Source of the DNA: Larix kaempferi | Taxonomy: Eukaryota > Streptophyta > Pinopsida > Pinales > Pinaceae | Assembly: GCA_027924585.1 (NCBI GenBank) | Contig: BSBM01000904.1 | Location: forward strand, 15,226,501-15,290,500 | Length of the DNA stretch: 64,000 nucleotides | Direction of reading: 5' to 3' | Shown: one piece after another, positions 33,964 through 46,672 of the stretch | Layout: each line of letters opens with the position of its first letter | Position numbering within the stretch: the stretch's first letter is position 1 | Program-made: the position numbers and the translations under genes | The notes under the pieces: model-generated | Seen by the model: only the letters and a program-made list of their open reading frames with translations | The model's database searches: none | Told to the model about the DNA's origin: nothing

Positions 33964-34367
33964 GCATGATGTGTTGATACACTCAATGGAAAGTAGTATT
34001 CCATGATCAAAACATGTAATATTGAAAAACAAAAAGGGAAAGTTGTAGATTGAGTGTTCTTTACTTTACATTTATTTTATATTGCCTTGCATGAGAGACG
34101 AGTTGGGTTAGTGAAGGTAGATGGTGATTATAGACGAATGGTTGGTTTTTATTAGAAATGATTAAGCATTACTTGTAAAAAGGGTATTGATTCTTTTTCA
34201 ATTGGGTGTAGCTTGAATGGATGTAAGGAAAATTGTTATTCACCCCATTCGGGGTCAAATTCCACTTTGTGACATGTTGGTTTTAGTGTGAATTGTCTAT
34301 GGGCTATATATGATCTATTCATGAATTGCTACCCTAACTTTGTGTCCTAAAAAATCCAAGGTTTACC

Positions 34368-34856
34368 CTAGATAACATCCTCAAAACTCGCAGGGCCAGG
34401 AAGGAAGGGGTAGAAACCTCGAGCAATTAAACCTCCAAGGATATGAAAAGAGCTTGCAGAATAGCTCTTTACTATGACATGAGGAAGGAGGGGGTCGAAG
34501 CCTCGAGCAAGGAAACCTCCAAGGATCTGAAAAGAGCTTGCATAATAGCTTGTTACTATGACAAGAACTTCCCTAAAGAAGTTAAGAAAGAAATGGAGGT
34601 AGAACTGGATGTTTAGGAGGAAAAATAATTGGTATCAGAGGAGTAGCAAGTAGAAGAATTTGAAGATTGGATCATTGACCTACGTAACAATCATGCTTGG
34701 ATGGCCCTCGTCCAGAGAGCCTTGGATCTTTACAGGTCTATAAAGGTGCCCATGGACAAGGTAATTGTCAAACATGGAGAGATGAAGTGTCAATTGAAAA
34801 GCATAACTGCAGAATTGACTCCCTTGCACTCACTTTTTATATATAAACAATAATTT
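34368..34856 (+). pseudogene. Coding remnant of unknown family with an in-frame 28-codon duplication
   Basis: One frame reads ILKTRRARKEGVETSS, then two 84-bp tandem units (start 34398 and 34482). Each encodes a version of SKETSKDLKRACIIACYYD, followed by NFPKEVKKEMEVELD and EEFEDWIIDLRNNHAWMALV, then VPMDKVIVKHGEMKCQL. In-frame stops occur within the first unit and in the stretch after VELDV (TAG, TAA, TAG close together). The phase is kept through the duplication and the composition is protein-like, so I read an old gene or exon. Predicted helical and charged; no family recognised. Start and end are undefined. Confidence 0.5.
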
Positions 34857-35940
34857 GTTAAATCAAAATTTCTTCAACAATCTAAAATCTTCATAAATAT
34901 ATGAGTATATAATCTTTCATAAATATTATAATAGTTCATAAAGATTTCAATCCAAATTTCTTAAAATAGAAATCTAAATTCTTCAAAATTATATATATAT
35001 ATATATATATAAGTTAGGTAAGATTATATTATTTTAAAAAAATAAAGGAAAACCATACCAACCACATAAAAAAATATTTAAGTTGTTTAATATTCTTATT
35101 GTTTAAACTTTTAACTTTAAAGTGAAAACATACTTTAACAGCTAATTTTATAATATTAAAATAATTTATGATAATTACTTTTATCTAAACTTAGATTTAT
35201 ATGAAAATAATAGAAAAATATTAGAAAAAAACATACCCTATAATAAAATCTAACTATTTTTATTACCCTGTAAAATTATCCATCCATTTTTTTCAAATTT
35301 ATTTTATTTAATAAATATCCACATCCACTTAATTTTTATCTTATCATAGTTGATTTTCATCCTCTCAACTCTTCATTAGTAACATAAAACCTTACAAAAT
35401 TATAATCTAATCATATAGAACACAAAACTATAAGATATTATCACTTTTTCATTTTAACTTTATAAAAAATATATTTATTATACAATCATAATTTAGATTA
35501 GATAAAATGTTAATGATCATAACGATAATTGGGCTAGGCCAAGTTTCTTCCTAAAAGGTTGTTTGCCCCGTCATCACAAAATTTATGATATTATAAAAAC
35601 ACATAAACAATTTTATTAAAGATCAAAGGAAGTCCTTATGAAGTATTGAAGTGGGATGGGATTAAATAATTTTATTTTCTCAATAAAATCCACTCCTATC
35701 ACAAAATTATCATAGATTTATTTTCGATTAGATTTATTTTCGATTGAAAACTTCATAAGAAAATTATCATAGATTTATTTTCGATTGAAGACTTCATAAG
35801 TTTATATTCGAGAAAGAATAATGTTACGTTATTGAAAAAGAAAATTAAAAAAAAAACACATCTACTTACAACAAAACAAGAAGTCCAAAAATATTACTTT
35901 ACAAAAAATCATTTCGCCACCATTAAGAAGAGGATAGAAT
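34857..35940. other. Unassigned AT-rich spacer
   Basis: Contains a short (TA)n at 34991-35011 and a triplicated word catagatttattttcgatt near 35710-35790. No gene. Confidence 0.45.
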
Positions 35941-37560
35941 TCCCACGGTCCTTCCAGAGAAGTACCCCATCCATAATCATTTACAATAATATTAATTTCA
36001 AATGGAGAAGGGAACATATCTCCAACATCCCTTTGTTCCATTAGCAAAATATCTCCAACTTTTCCAGTTGCAACCTATTTTGATATCTCATTGGTGAGGG
36101 TTATGCTCTCTAGCACATGTTGATGTTGATGTTGATGTTGATATTGATGAACTAAGTACACAATTTTTTATCTTGTCTAAAAGGGGGTAAGGATTAGATT
36201 TTACAACCAATAGGTACCTTTGACCCACTCTATCACCAAATTGGAGTCACCAAACACTTTTAGTCTATCAATATTCTTATCAAGAGACAACTTTAATAAA
36301 GATTTCAATGCATTGAGCTATGAATAATTAGTGTATTATGTACAAATCTCTAACTCAAAAAGTAATATTGAAACCATCAGCCAAATATAGCTCACCTCCA
36401 GCACCACTTGGATCAAGGTTGCTTGGTTGGTCTCATCAAAGAACCACTAGGCTTTGGTCATGTCTATGGCTATATTTCCCATCTACCTTGGGAGTTTTTA
36501 TCTACTTGATTACTTGATGTCATCAAAGATATATTTTATTTTGTGGAAAACTTCCAATGGAGAGAAGGAAAGTTCGTAGAAAACCATAGCATTCTTGGTG
36601 AGACACAAACCCTAAGTGACAATCAATAGTAAAGCCTTAATATTGGATACATCAAGATCCTCCATCTAATTTTTGTATCCCTCAATAATAGATTGAGTTT
36701 CTCAAAACCATGCACTACCTTACAAAGCATATATTTCTTTCAATACCTCCATGTGAATTTAAGAGAAATCTAAAAGTAAATGTTTGATAGTCTCCTCGTC
36801 ATTTTTTCACATCACATAGAAGCATGGCCTCTTCCAGAGAATTTTTGCCAAAATATCCTAAGTAAGAACCTTGTTTCTCAAATCCAACCAAAAGAAGATC
36901 CAATGGTCTTTTTTGTTTCCATATTGGTTTCCATCACCACGGTCTTCCTAGTCACCATCTAAAAACATTACTTTATATCTTAGTCTAACTATGCATGCAT
37001 TAGATGGGTTTTCAGACCATACTAGTTCATGCTCTTCATCTCACAACTTAATAGAACAAAGTGACAATATATTGACCACACTATCCCATTCTTCAATCTT
37101 CTAGCCATCTAACCCCAAATCTCTATCATTTTTCCATCCTTGTTGCCAAAAGGAGTGATATCCATTTTTCGTTGCATCTATAAGAGATAGGATTCCTTTC
37201 TATCTAAGTGTCCCAATAAATACATATAATAACATGTTCTGCCCATTGCTTCCAATCCATTGCTCAATGCCTACTTTAACAAGTTGCCAACTAGTTGTCA
37301 TTGAGGGGGAAATCTAGAACCAATGCCTTCCACATGATAGATGTACCTACAATGGAATTAGTGGAAAGGCTTGACCATTCCTCAATAGAAAGAGGATCTA
37401 TATACTTAGTTTTGATCACTTTCCACCAAAAACCTAGAAACATAATTAAGCTCCATAATATCTTAAGCTACCAAGGCTTTTCCAAGATGATGAATATTCT
37501 ATAAACCCCACCCCCCACAAAGATTTGGCATTGGAAATCATTTTCCATTTGAGTAAGGGG
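35941..37560 (-). pseudogene. LINE 3' half: end of RT, zinc-binding tail, RNase H, broken
   Basis: Minus-strand pieces in order from the right: PLLKWKMISNAKSLWGVGF and TSIMWKALVLDFPLND (after the RT palm), LVWSENPSNACIVRLRYKVM followed by LRNKVL and KNDEETIKHLLL (zf-RVT), and KVFGDSNLVIEWVKGTYW (RNase H). Many stops and frame changes. A GTTGAT hexanucleotide run at 36118-36148 lies near the 3' end. Same general class as the LINE at 28991 but a different sequence. Confidence 0.8.
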
Positions 37561-37807
37561 ATACACCCTTTGTCCATTTCCCTTTCAATAACAAATCGAA
37601 GCATTGTTTTTCTTAATCTTTTCCAATATTATGTTATAATCTACAGGATTACATGAGGTTACCAATAGTGCATTATAATCATATAAACAAATCCAAAAAT
37701 ATACATACAAAAAGAGAGTGAAGAAGAAGTAGTGGTCACACTAGCAACAAGTATTATATTATATTAGGAGGCCACATTGTACAGTAGGGGATAATCATCT
37801 TTATATC

Positions 37808-38025
37808 CTTTTTTTGTACTAAGGGAATCGACAACTGGGATGGGGATGGTACTCACGTGACATGGGGTCCAGGGGTCCAATCCCGTCCCCTACCACTATA
37901 CCCCTAGGTGCAACCACCGAGGCCGCCACAATGGTGCATTGGTTGTCCAAGGTTTGAACCAGTGACCTCTTACAAGGCTTACACGGTCTTTGTCGGCTTG
38001 TCTACACCCTAACGAGAAATAATAT
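37808..38025 (-). mobile_element. tRNA-derived SINE (family B), second copy
   Basis: A 10-bp duplication TCTTTATATC lies at 37798-37807 and 38026-38035. The minus strand has B box GGTTCAAACC (37951-37960) and the 3' end CAGTTGTCGATTCCCTTAG with a short A tail, matching the SINE at 21021. Confidence 0.82.
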
Positions 38026-38570
38026 TCTTTATATCATCATGGATCAACAACCTATATATATGCAATGTACAATCAGTTAGACAGTTACAAGTATTAATTG
38101 TCTGATAGTCATATTAACCGACTCGACTATAATGGGATAACCATTAGGTGGTTGGTCAAGAGGACCTAGTCAACCCGTCAACGAGGACCCTCCAACATCT
38201 CCCGAACCCCAAAACTCTTCTTCATCCCAAATACACCAAGGAGATGTAAATTTACAAAAATTACAAAATGACCAAAAAATTAAGTTATTTTCACAGTTGC
38301 TAAGATGTGGACGTTGCACTAGGCGGAGTGACTTCAATAGAAGCTTCGATTATGGAAGGAGCAAATATGGAAAGGAACTGTTAAAAATCCTCCCAGATGA
38401 TTAAAATTGTTTGTATGTTTGTGTTGACTAAAGTGAGCTTTGATAGTCACAAATTTTTTTATGGTAGTGGATTGTTCATGATTCGCTAGAGTCTAGGTCT
38501 GAGATTTTAATGTTGAATTTCCATTGCACATCATCCTGGATATGTGATTATTCAGATGATTGAATTCACT

Positions 38571-39175
38571 CTATGCATCCTTGGCTTCATGCATCCACTG
38601 ATGTTCCTTCTTTTGCAACTCTAAGATGCATTGTTGTTCCATGAGGATTTGCTCATCCAAGATTCTATTCGCCTCTTGGTCTACTGTGGTATTTCTTGCA
38701 TATAGGTCCCGGACAGTGGTTGGTGTTTTATGTAATTCAATGCAAATTTTCCCATAGTATGAATACCAATTATTCAACACCATGGTCAACATAGTTTCCA
38801 AGACCTCACATTCTTGAATTTTCTTATCCCTTTCTTCAAAATCTTTGAATTGGTCTACCATGAGCAAACCAATTTCATACTCTTGTTGTTGATTATTCTA
38901 GTCAAGGACTTGTTGGAAGTAGGTCAATACAAACCCAAGGAAAGTCTAGAACTTGTCGAGGGTTCGTTCTTGTTGAGGTCCTGCCAAAGGGCCAATTATT
39001 TGCTCGGCTTTTGTCATGCATTCTTTCCATGCACCTTCCTTCGCATTCTTCAATGACTTAAGCTTTTTGTTAGCATCACTCCATATTTTATTCCTTTCTT
39101 TGTTGATTACCTTAAGGAACTAATCTAATTATGCATCTGAAGCCTTTGTAGGTGAAAATACTCTAGTGGTCATTG
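38571..39175 (-). pseudogene. Additional ORF downstream of pol, coiled-coil block
   Basis: Minus-strand translation is helical and charged throughout: FLKVINKERNKIWSDANKKL, AWKECMTKAEQIIGPLAGPQ, FKDFEERDKKIQECEVLETM and ILDEQILMEQQCILELQKKE. The intact part is 38867-38571 (98 residues); the part to 39175 has three stops. The Pro/Ser-rich, stop-filled stretch from 39200 to 40740 probably connects it to the first block as one protein of about 1,000 residues. Confidence 0.5.
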
Positions 39176-40742
39176 CAATCCCAGCTATTTGATGGAATGG
39201 TAATGTTATATTTTATTCTAATTTTTTTTTCTTATGCCTTCCCTTCTCTTCTTTTCTTATAATCTGTGTTCAGATTACTCCGTTGGCCGGAGGTATTTGA
39301 TGAGTATCTATTGTGGGTTGAGTTGGGCTAGTTATTGTCATCGTCGATGCTGTAGCAATTGGAACAAGAAAATTCGATGGGATTGATATGGTAGTGGTTG
39401 GGGGAGTGAAAGTGAAGGTTGGGACAGGGGTCGAACTAACGGTCGGTCGATATGGGGGCCAACGAGATGGTCATGGTTGCGACCGATGGAGCGGTGGATA
39501 TGGAGGCAGTTTCTAGAGAATTTGCCAGGGTGGGTAATAGACCAGTCGAGGAGATGAATGCCTCGAATGTTGAATGTGTTGAAGTTAATTCAAGTGCAGG
39601 TAAAATTTGTAAAGGAATTGTAGTGAGGATCGTGGCAGTGGTTAGATGGTGGGTGGGATGGTCAATGACATAAGCAATGTAATGGATGGTAATGTTATCT
39701 CTAATGGATGGAAATGTTATTGCAGGCGATGAAATTTGAGGCTTGAGGACGAATTTGATTGAAGGAAGTTGAACATTTTTCTTAGCTTGAGGAGAGTTAG
39801 AAGTTTACGGCAAGGGAGGATGTAAAATGGACAGTTGAATTGGTGAAGCTATACCTTTAAGATTGGTTGGATCATGGTTAACTGTTTCATTTCAAGAAAT
39901 ACAGTTGATAAAGTACTAAGAAGTTTTCTAACATCAGGAGTCATAGTAAAGGTTGGAGTAGTTGACACTACAAGATGGAGAATTTCTTCCTCTACACGGG
40001 TTGGGGATGAAGGCAAGGTTTTGTCGTATACATCAATATTTTGTGTTATCCGTAACTTTTTCTGAGTGGGCGATAGGGGTGAAGTAGTTACCTCTATTTT
40101 GTATCATCGGTGCTAGCCTTCATTGTTCTAAAAAAAAATTCTGGATCTACAACTCAGTGGTAACTTTGTTCTTGGCTTCCTCAATAATAACGAACTTACC
40201 CTATTCTCAAACCCCTACTAAATCTTCCTTAGTCGTTGAGGTCAATAACTAATTTCTATTCTTGGACTGTTGTCATGGACTATTGTCACATGAATTTTCC
40301 TTTGACGTTTTGTTGGTATGTAAGAATTTACTCGATGACTTGGTCGAGATTATCCTTCAGGTATGGTTCCTTAAAGTTGGGTTTCAATTCTTCTTTTCTC
40401 AGTGGTTTTTCTTGTTCATCTTCAGTCAACTCATAGACTAATTCGTCAACTACCTCTTTCCCTTGACAACCAGATGGAATAATAGCTAATTGTTGGTTTG
40501 GCATTTCTTATGGGCCAAACATTTTGATGTAGAGTGTAGTCTCATATTGGTCTTCCATTTCTCCATCCATTAGGGGAAAAAGTATCTACGAATGTGAATA
40601 CTAGGCCAAAGTCAAAACAGGGATCACAATGTTTGACTACCTTGCAAGTCGTCAAACAACTCCTATGCATTTGGGTAGTAGTCGAGCTCCTGTGGGTGTC
40701 CACCCATTCCTTGCATATACCATACCTTTCTATGGTCGAGGT

Positions 40743-41691
40743 CTATATAAATGTGGGCCTACCATGGTAAACAACAATGGATTGGATAGGGAACCCTCCA
40801 TTTGTCATACTTTGTTTTATGACTTGAAACAAGTTTTCCAACAATATTCTCATCTTTGTCGGGTCAGATGGAGTTTCCTTGGGTGAAAAAAACTTGAAGT
40901 TAGTTATCATTGATACATATATGTTGGTGAATGTTGCTTCATCAACTAGAGGTATCTTCATAATTTATATCCATATAAGCAATGATGGAAATTGAATTGC
41001 TTGTGCGGTCTCTTAACATTTTTTTGCAGTTTGTTCTGACTTTGATTACTAGTTGGTCGTCCCAATTGAATATCTTGGTGTCATTTGCAATGGTGTTCAC
41101 TACTTCTAGCATTTCCAATTTTAATTTGGATGACCGAACAAAAATTGTTAGACACAACAAGACTATTACTGTCATCCACTTTATTAATGGATAGGTGACC
41201 TTGCCTATGATTAACCTTTTTGAATTCTTCCCTGCCAGTGTTCCTATGAATTCCTCGGCTAACTCTAGAGGCTTAGCTTCTATGGGGACCGGTTCTCCTT
41301 TGTTCGATAGAAAAGTGATATGATGGATTAAGGAGTCATTTATCTCTATGGGCTCGTCCATCCATGTTTTTCTATAGTAGTATCTGCACATGTAAATTTT
41401 TGTAGATAATTATTTCAGGTTCCCATGGTTTAATAGCAAGGGCACACCAAGGTAATGTTGAATTTTGGAAATAGCTAGTCTATTTCCTTCTTCACTCCAT
41501 TTGTTTTCTTTGATGGCCTATTCCCATAAATCCTTCCACTACTTTTCCCAATTGTATTTGTCCTCCTTTGTTTTCTTCATTCTATTATGGAGGTCCTGCA
41601 GAGGAGTTAAAGTTAATTCTTCTTGATGTTCCTTCAATTGTTCTTCTGAAAATTAGTGTTTGGTTGATGTTCTGGATTTCTTGGGAACCAT
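40743..41691 (-). pseudogene. Additional ORF downstream of pol, first block
   Basis: Starting at ATG 41691-41689 the frame reads MVPKKSRTSTK, then a charged helical stretch (EEQLKEHQEELTLTPLQDLH, WSEEGNRLAISKIQHYLGVP). A folded-looking region follows (MCRYYYRKTWMDEPIEINDS, IGKVTYPLIKWMTVIVLLCL, KLKLEMLEVVNTIAND), ending at 40743 after a frame change near 40950. At least four in-frame stops lie between 41691 and 41391. The family is unknown to me. It lies between integrase and the expected 3' LTR on the same strand, like the extra ORFs known from some gypsy lineages of the Tat group. It could equally be a captured gene. Confidence 0.55.
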
Positions 41692-42399
41692 ACCTATCTA
41701 TCAGGTATCGATGATCTAGAGGTCTATTTTCCAATTGGTAATATTTGGAATCGAATGTGCTCACTCTAATTCACAACAAAAACTTTGCCAATAATGTTCT
41801 AGCGCTGGTATATTTATAGGGGCGGAATTCAACTAGCATTTATTACACATAGGTGAACAAATTAATTGTTTTTCTTATGCAGGACAACTACTTTGCACAC
41901 TTGTTGAAACTTGCATTGAAATTTTGGCTCATGATCCAGTCGATTCGCTCAATAGTCGGTGGTATTTAGGATGATCCCATCCATGCTTATCTTCTTGGTT
42001 AGTTTCCTCACTCCCTAGTTAGCAGGGAGTGATCTTCATATGCTTACTTTCATCTTCTCTGCTAGTCAAATCAATCACCACGCTATTGGTTTCTATTTTC
42101 CTTCAGTTAACATTAGGAAAGGGTTGGCTAATTCGAGGTCACTGCATGCTCGTACTCTATCGCTCTGCTTTTTCTAACCAGTCTGCTGTCATTGTATTGA
42201 ATCTTTTTTCACCTAACAGATTCCATGTCTTAGTTCCCTTTTTATATATGATATATTATAAGTTCGTTAAATAATTGTTTTTAAATGAATTGGTTTTGAA
42301 TTCTAATTAACAAAACCCAAAATTGGAGGCACGATAATTGACTAGTGGTGATACAACCACAAGTTAGCAGGGTGCCTCTTATATACAATATATTTTTAG

Positions 42400-43520
42400 T
42401 CTAGCTCCATTAATTACTTTGGTGAAGACTTGGCCCTAAAGTGTTTTTATTTGAACAAATCCATTGTGGTTCATTTCTTCAACTACATATGGACCCATCC
42501 AGTTAGTTTCTAACTTTCTTGGTTTTCCTTTTATCTTGTTGTCATAGAAGGGCATTAGATCACCGACTAAAATGCCTGTTTTCCTGATATTTCTGTCATG
42601 ACAGGATTTATAATGTTGTTTTTGTACTTCCTGGTGATGTATATCGACTAATATCTACTCTTTAAGTTATTGTAGCTCAAATATCCTGTCTTGAGTAGCA
42701 TGTACCATGTCCAAATGTAGTACTTGTGTAATTATTGGGGCTTGTTGTTTAAAACGAAAAGGCATGACTACTTCTTGTCCATAGACTAACTTTAACATCA
42801 TTTGTCTAGTCGATCTCTTATATGTTGTTATATATTCCCATAGGATGGCTAGAATTTTGTTGTCTTAATTGTCCTTGTCAATGTTACAATTTTTTAGTAA
42901 TAGTTTAGTAAGTATCTTATTAAATTCTTCTATAGAACCATCCAACTAGGGATGGTATGCTGATCTATTATGATGATTGTTCATGAATTCCTTGAGTAGT
43001 ACTAATATCGTTTTATTAATAAAATGTGTTCCTCCATCACTGATTAAAGTGAGGGGGTATCCAAATATGGTAACATTGTTTTCATAGATGAACTTTGTTT
43101 CTACTTCACTTATACATGCTTCAACAAGTTCCGCTTCTTCCCATTAGGTTACATATTCGACTGCAATTATGATGTATCAGGTTCGTGTTCATCAGCTAGG
43201 AACTGGGAATGGACCGACAAAGACAATGGCCCATATTTCAAATTTTAGACTTGGGTAACCGACATTAATGGATTTTCATTTCGTTGGAGCGGCTGACCCA
43301 TTATATGGCATTTATCACATTTGTTGATGAAAGTTTTGTAGACTTTATTCAATGTTGTCCACCATAATCCAACTTGCAATATCTTTTTTATAGTTGCGTC
43401 AACTTGAAAGTGTCATCCTGTTGGTCTTGGATGTGCTTCATCGATGATGGAATGTTTTTCATGGTCGAGCACACATCGATGGAGTATGTTGTTTTGTCCT
43501 AATTTGTATATGAATCCATT
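42400..43520 (-). pseudogene. Gypsy integrase, heavily broken
   Basis: The zinc-binding N-terminus is legible (DEAHPRPTG, then TFINKCDKCHIMGQPL, HHCC type) around 43440-43290. The C-terminal part is also legible (KPRKLETNWMGPYVVEEMNH, near 42540-42460), matching the usual gypsy integrase tail. The catalytic core between is too decayed to follow. Confidence 0.72.
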
Positions 43521-43549
43521 GATTAAGTGTATGGTGTAACTTTCCTAGC

Positions 43550-45050
43550 TTATATTTTCTTCTTTTTCTTTGATGTCCCTTTTGTAGCTTGTCCCTCCTG
43601 CAGAAATTGTGTTATATTTGTTGGTTCATTCGGTACTACTTCGACTCTTAAAATGTGTGCATCGGGTAATTCATCGTCTATCCCAATAGATTCTTCCCAT
43701 GTTTCTATATGTGATAGATGATCAACTCCAACATTGGACTTTCCAGGTTGGACTATTATCTCAAATTCAAAGTCTTGAAATAATAGAATCCATAGACATA
43801 TTCTTCCATGGTACAGAGGTTTATTAACTAAATATTTCAAATCTTGACGATTTGTGAGAAAGAAAATTGGGTTATTTAATAAATAATGTTGATATTTTTG
43901 CAAAGTAGTTTTGCTCAAATTTATTTAACTTTTGACTGGCATAATCATTTAGATAGCCAACCATGTCGACGCCTGGTTGGGTCAGGACTGCACCAACTGC
44001 AATACCCGATGCACCTATGTGCACATGAAACTTGTTGGGCCAATTTGGAAATCAAAGAATAGGAGCTTCAACTAGTTTGTGTTTAAGTAGCTCAAATGAT
44101 TCTACACATTCTTATGTCCATATAAATCCAGTTTTTATTTTAAGGAGATCTTCTAGAGGGAATTTCATATCAAAAAAATGTCGAATAAATTTCCGATAAT
44201 ATCCTATATTCCCTAGGAGTATTCTGACTCCCTTGGGATTCACAGGAGTTTTTACGTCAATGATGAATTTTATATTTTCCAAGTTGACCTTGATTCCTTG
44301 TTTGTACACAACGTGACCCAAAAGTATTCCAATGGGTGTGGCAAAGATACACTTCTTTATACTTAGTGATAGTTGAATATGTCTACATCTCTCTAACATA
44401 AGTTAGAGCCACTTAACATGCTCTTTTAACAAGGTGTATATAGTCTAGTCGTCAAAGTAGAAAGCCATGGTTTTGTATAAATATTATTAGGAAGCTTCAA
44501 TCACTATTTTGGAGAATACTACCAGTGCATTTTTTAAACCAAAAGACGTGAATTTGTAGGAGAATGACCCGAATTCACAAAGAAATGTAGTCTTATGCTA
44601 GTCTTCTTTTGCTATGGCTACTTGATTATAGCTTGAAATGTAAAAAGAATAACATTCATGTCTCACAAATTCATTGATAATATCATTCACGAAAAGTGTA
44701 GGAATGGGATCTCTCAGGGTCACTCTATTTAATCCTCAAAAATTGACAAAATTATGAATCCTTTTGGGGTCGTGCTTCTTGGATTGGATGACCATTGGGC
44801 TATCCCATTTCGACTGATCGACCGAATATATGATTCATGTGGTTAACATAGTTTCTATTTATTTCTTAACTATATATTTATATTTATGGTCTAGTTTGTA
44901 TAATATCTTCTTAACAGGCTTTGCATCAGGCATAATGTTTGTTTTCAATTCTTTCATTTCTTGAACTAAGCCTTTCAAATATTTATAATCTCTAGTGAAC
45001 ACATCTTGATATTCTTTAAGGAGATTCATTATCTCTGTTGTTTGTTGCAC
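43550..45050 (-). pseudogene. Gypsy reverse transcriptase and RNase H, broken
   Basis: Blocks in order: DAKPVKKILYKLDHKYKYIV (44859-45050), QSKKHDPKRIHNFVNF, the polymerase box AFYFDD near 44450 (normally YxDD), GILLGHVVYKQGIKVN and GNIGYYRKFIRHFFDMKFPL (44112-44399). RNase H follows with FPNWPNKFHVHI and DFEFEIIVQPGKSNVGVDHL (43550-43918). At least a dozen stops and several frame changes. Confidence 0.88.
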
Positions 45051-45422
45051 TGACCAATAATATCTTATTTTTGCTAACTTGGGTTTATTGTTAATGGAGA
45101 TGTTGACTTATTTTGTCTTAATTTATATATCCACCCATCTAGGTGCTTTTGATATGTCAATATGTTGTTCTCCTTCTTTAAATTCTGTAAAATATGGGGG
45201 AAATAATTTTTCTCTGAGCTCTCCATCTTCTTCCTTAGCTTCGATAAACACTTTCATGACTGACTTGATTGGGTAGACTATGTTGGGGTGATATTTCTTC
45301 CATCTAAATTTTTTTCTTGGTATGTTATTATTTTCTAATTCCAAACAAGTTAGGAAGAAAACCTACTGTTATTGGTCGGTTTTCAAATTATAGGTTGAGC
45401 TTGGTCGATGATTAGGTGTAGA

Positions 45423-46509
45423 TTAGACTATATTAACTATGCGTTCATATGGTTTAATAAAATTTTGAATTTCATGAACAACTTCTTTAATATGATCCTC
45501 GGTGGGAGTAAATGAAAAATATTTAGTAAAATTTTCTTTAAGATATTGCCAATTAAATGCTTCTCCTCGTGCTTCTTCGATCTTATACCATTTACTAGGC
45601 AAGCCGTCCAATGTGTTTGGAAACATATGTGTCTAGGCCCATTCGCTATAGTATCCAACTCTTTTCCATTCTTTCACGTAGGTGCTGATATGATCGTCTG
45701 GATTTTATCCTTGAGTAAACTTAGTAATTTTTGTTTGTGCTATCAATTTCTTTCCTCCAAAGTGTTTGACGAAGTAAGAGGATTTTTTATCCAAGTTTGA
45801 ATACGGGATTGATGGGTGTCCCACCAACAAGCAGCTTGACTAGTGAATGTTTCAACTAAACTTTGTAGTCGTCCTTGCTCTCCCACATTTCTAGAAACTT
45901 TGTCGACATGATTGGATGGAGACTCACGTTCTTTATACCGAAGCAGTGGTAAATTAGTTGGTTCATTTCTAGTCGATACGAGAGTTAGATACTCCCTCGA
46001 TTTCTTTTAGAATACTTTTGAGATCACAAAGATAGCAAAGCATTTTTGCACATAGTGGCGGGGAATTGCTTTGATCGTACAACATTCTCATGCTTTGGAT
46101 TCAAATTTTTAATTGTCCAGTCATATAAATTTGAATCTGAATTGTGTCCAATCAACATGGGGAAGATCAGATGGAGTTCCCCATTTTCATTAGGCTCAAT
46201 CGTGTCTTTGTTATTTTGCATTACTTAGTATAAGTGTCCTATATCTGCATCATTATCATCAGGATCAACCCAAGGTTTACCTTGGGATGCGTAAATGGGT
46301 ACAATGACCTTTTCCCATTCTCTTTAAATTTATTCAATCCTTTTCTCAATGATATAGAAGCCTTCATATTCCTTCTTTGTGGCCAATCGACTAGAGAAGG
46401 GAAGGATTTGGAACCTTCCTTTGGATCAATTACCTCAAAATTAGCTTGTGTGGTGGTGCCCATTATTGCAGTATGGACATTTTTTCCAAACTTCGATTGG
46501 TTCAATTAA
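45423..46509 (-). pseudogene. Gypsy gag, broken
   Basis: The capsid-like core at 45626-45423 (HMFPNTLDGLPSKWYKIEEA, then FTKYFSFTP) matches the retrotransposon gag domain. Upstream blocks (PKEGSKSFPSLVDWPQ at 46505-46239; NLYDWTIKNLN at 46221-46024) are in other frames. A CPYCNNGHHH word near 46450 is Cys/His-rich. No intact product. Confidence 0.75.
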
Positions 46510-46672
46510 ACCCTGGCCGACAAGCTTAAGGTAGATTCCCAACTCTAACAATTGTGGTTGACCCAATATTTCCCAAGTACTTCTTGTCATTATATTTTCT
46601 TGAGACCTGAAGTCAAGGATGACTTACGAGATACAATATCCTTCAACTCCAAGGTCAACCTATGGGTTAATA

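Larger units (their letters stand above)
38571..46510 (-). mobile_element. Decayed Ty3/gypsy retrotransposon with extra 3' ORF region
   Basis: Minus-strand order from the right: gag (46510-45420), linker/protease zone (45344-45060), RT and RNase H (45050-43550), integrase (43520-42400), then a further long coding zone (41691-38571). This gag-pol order with integrase last is gypsy. Stops and frameshifts are frequent. I did not find a pair of LTRs: the left flank holds a SINE and the right flank a TIR element, so the ends are lost or unrecognised. Confidence 0.85.
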
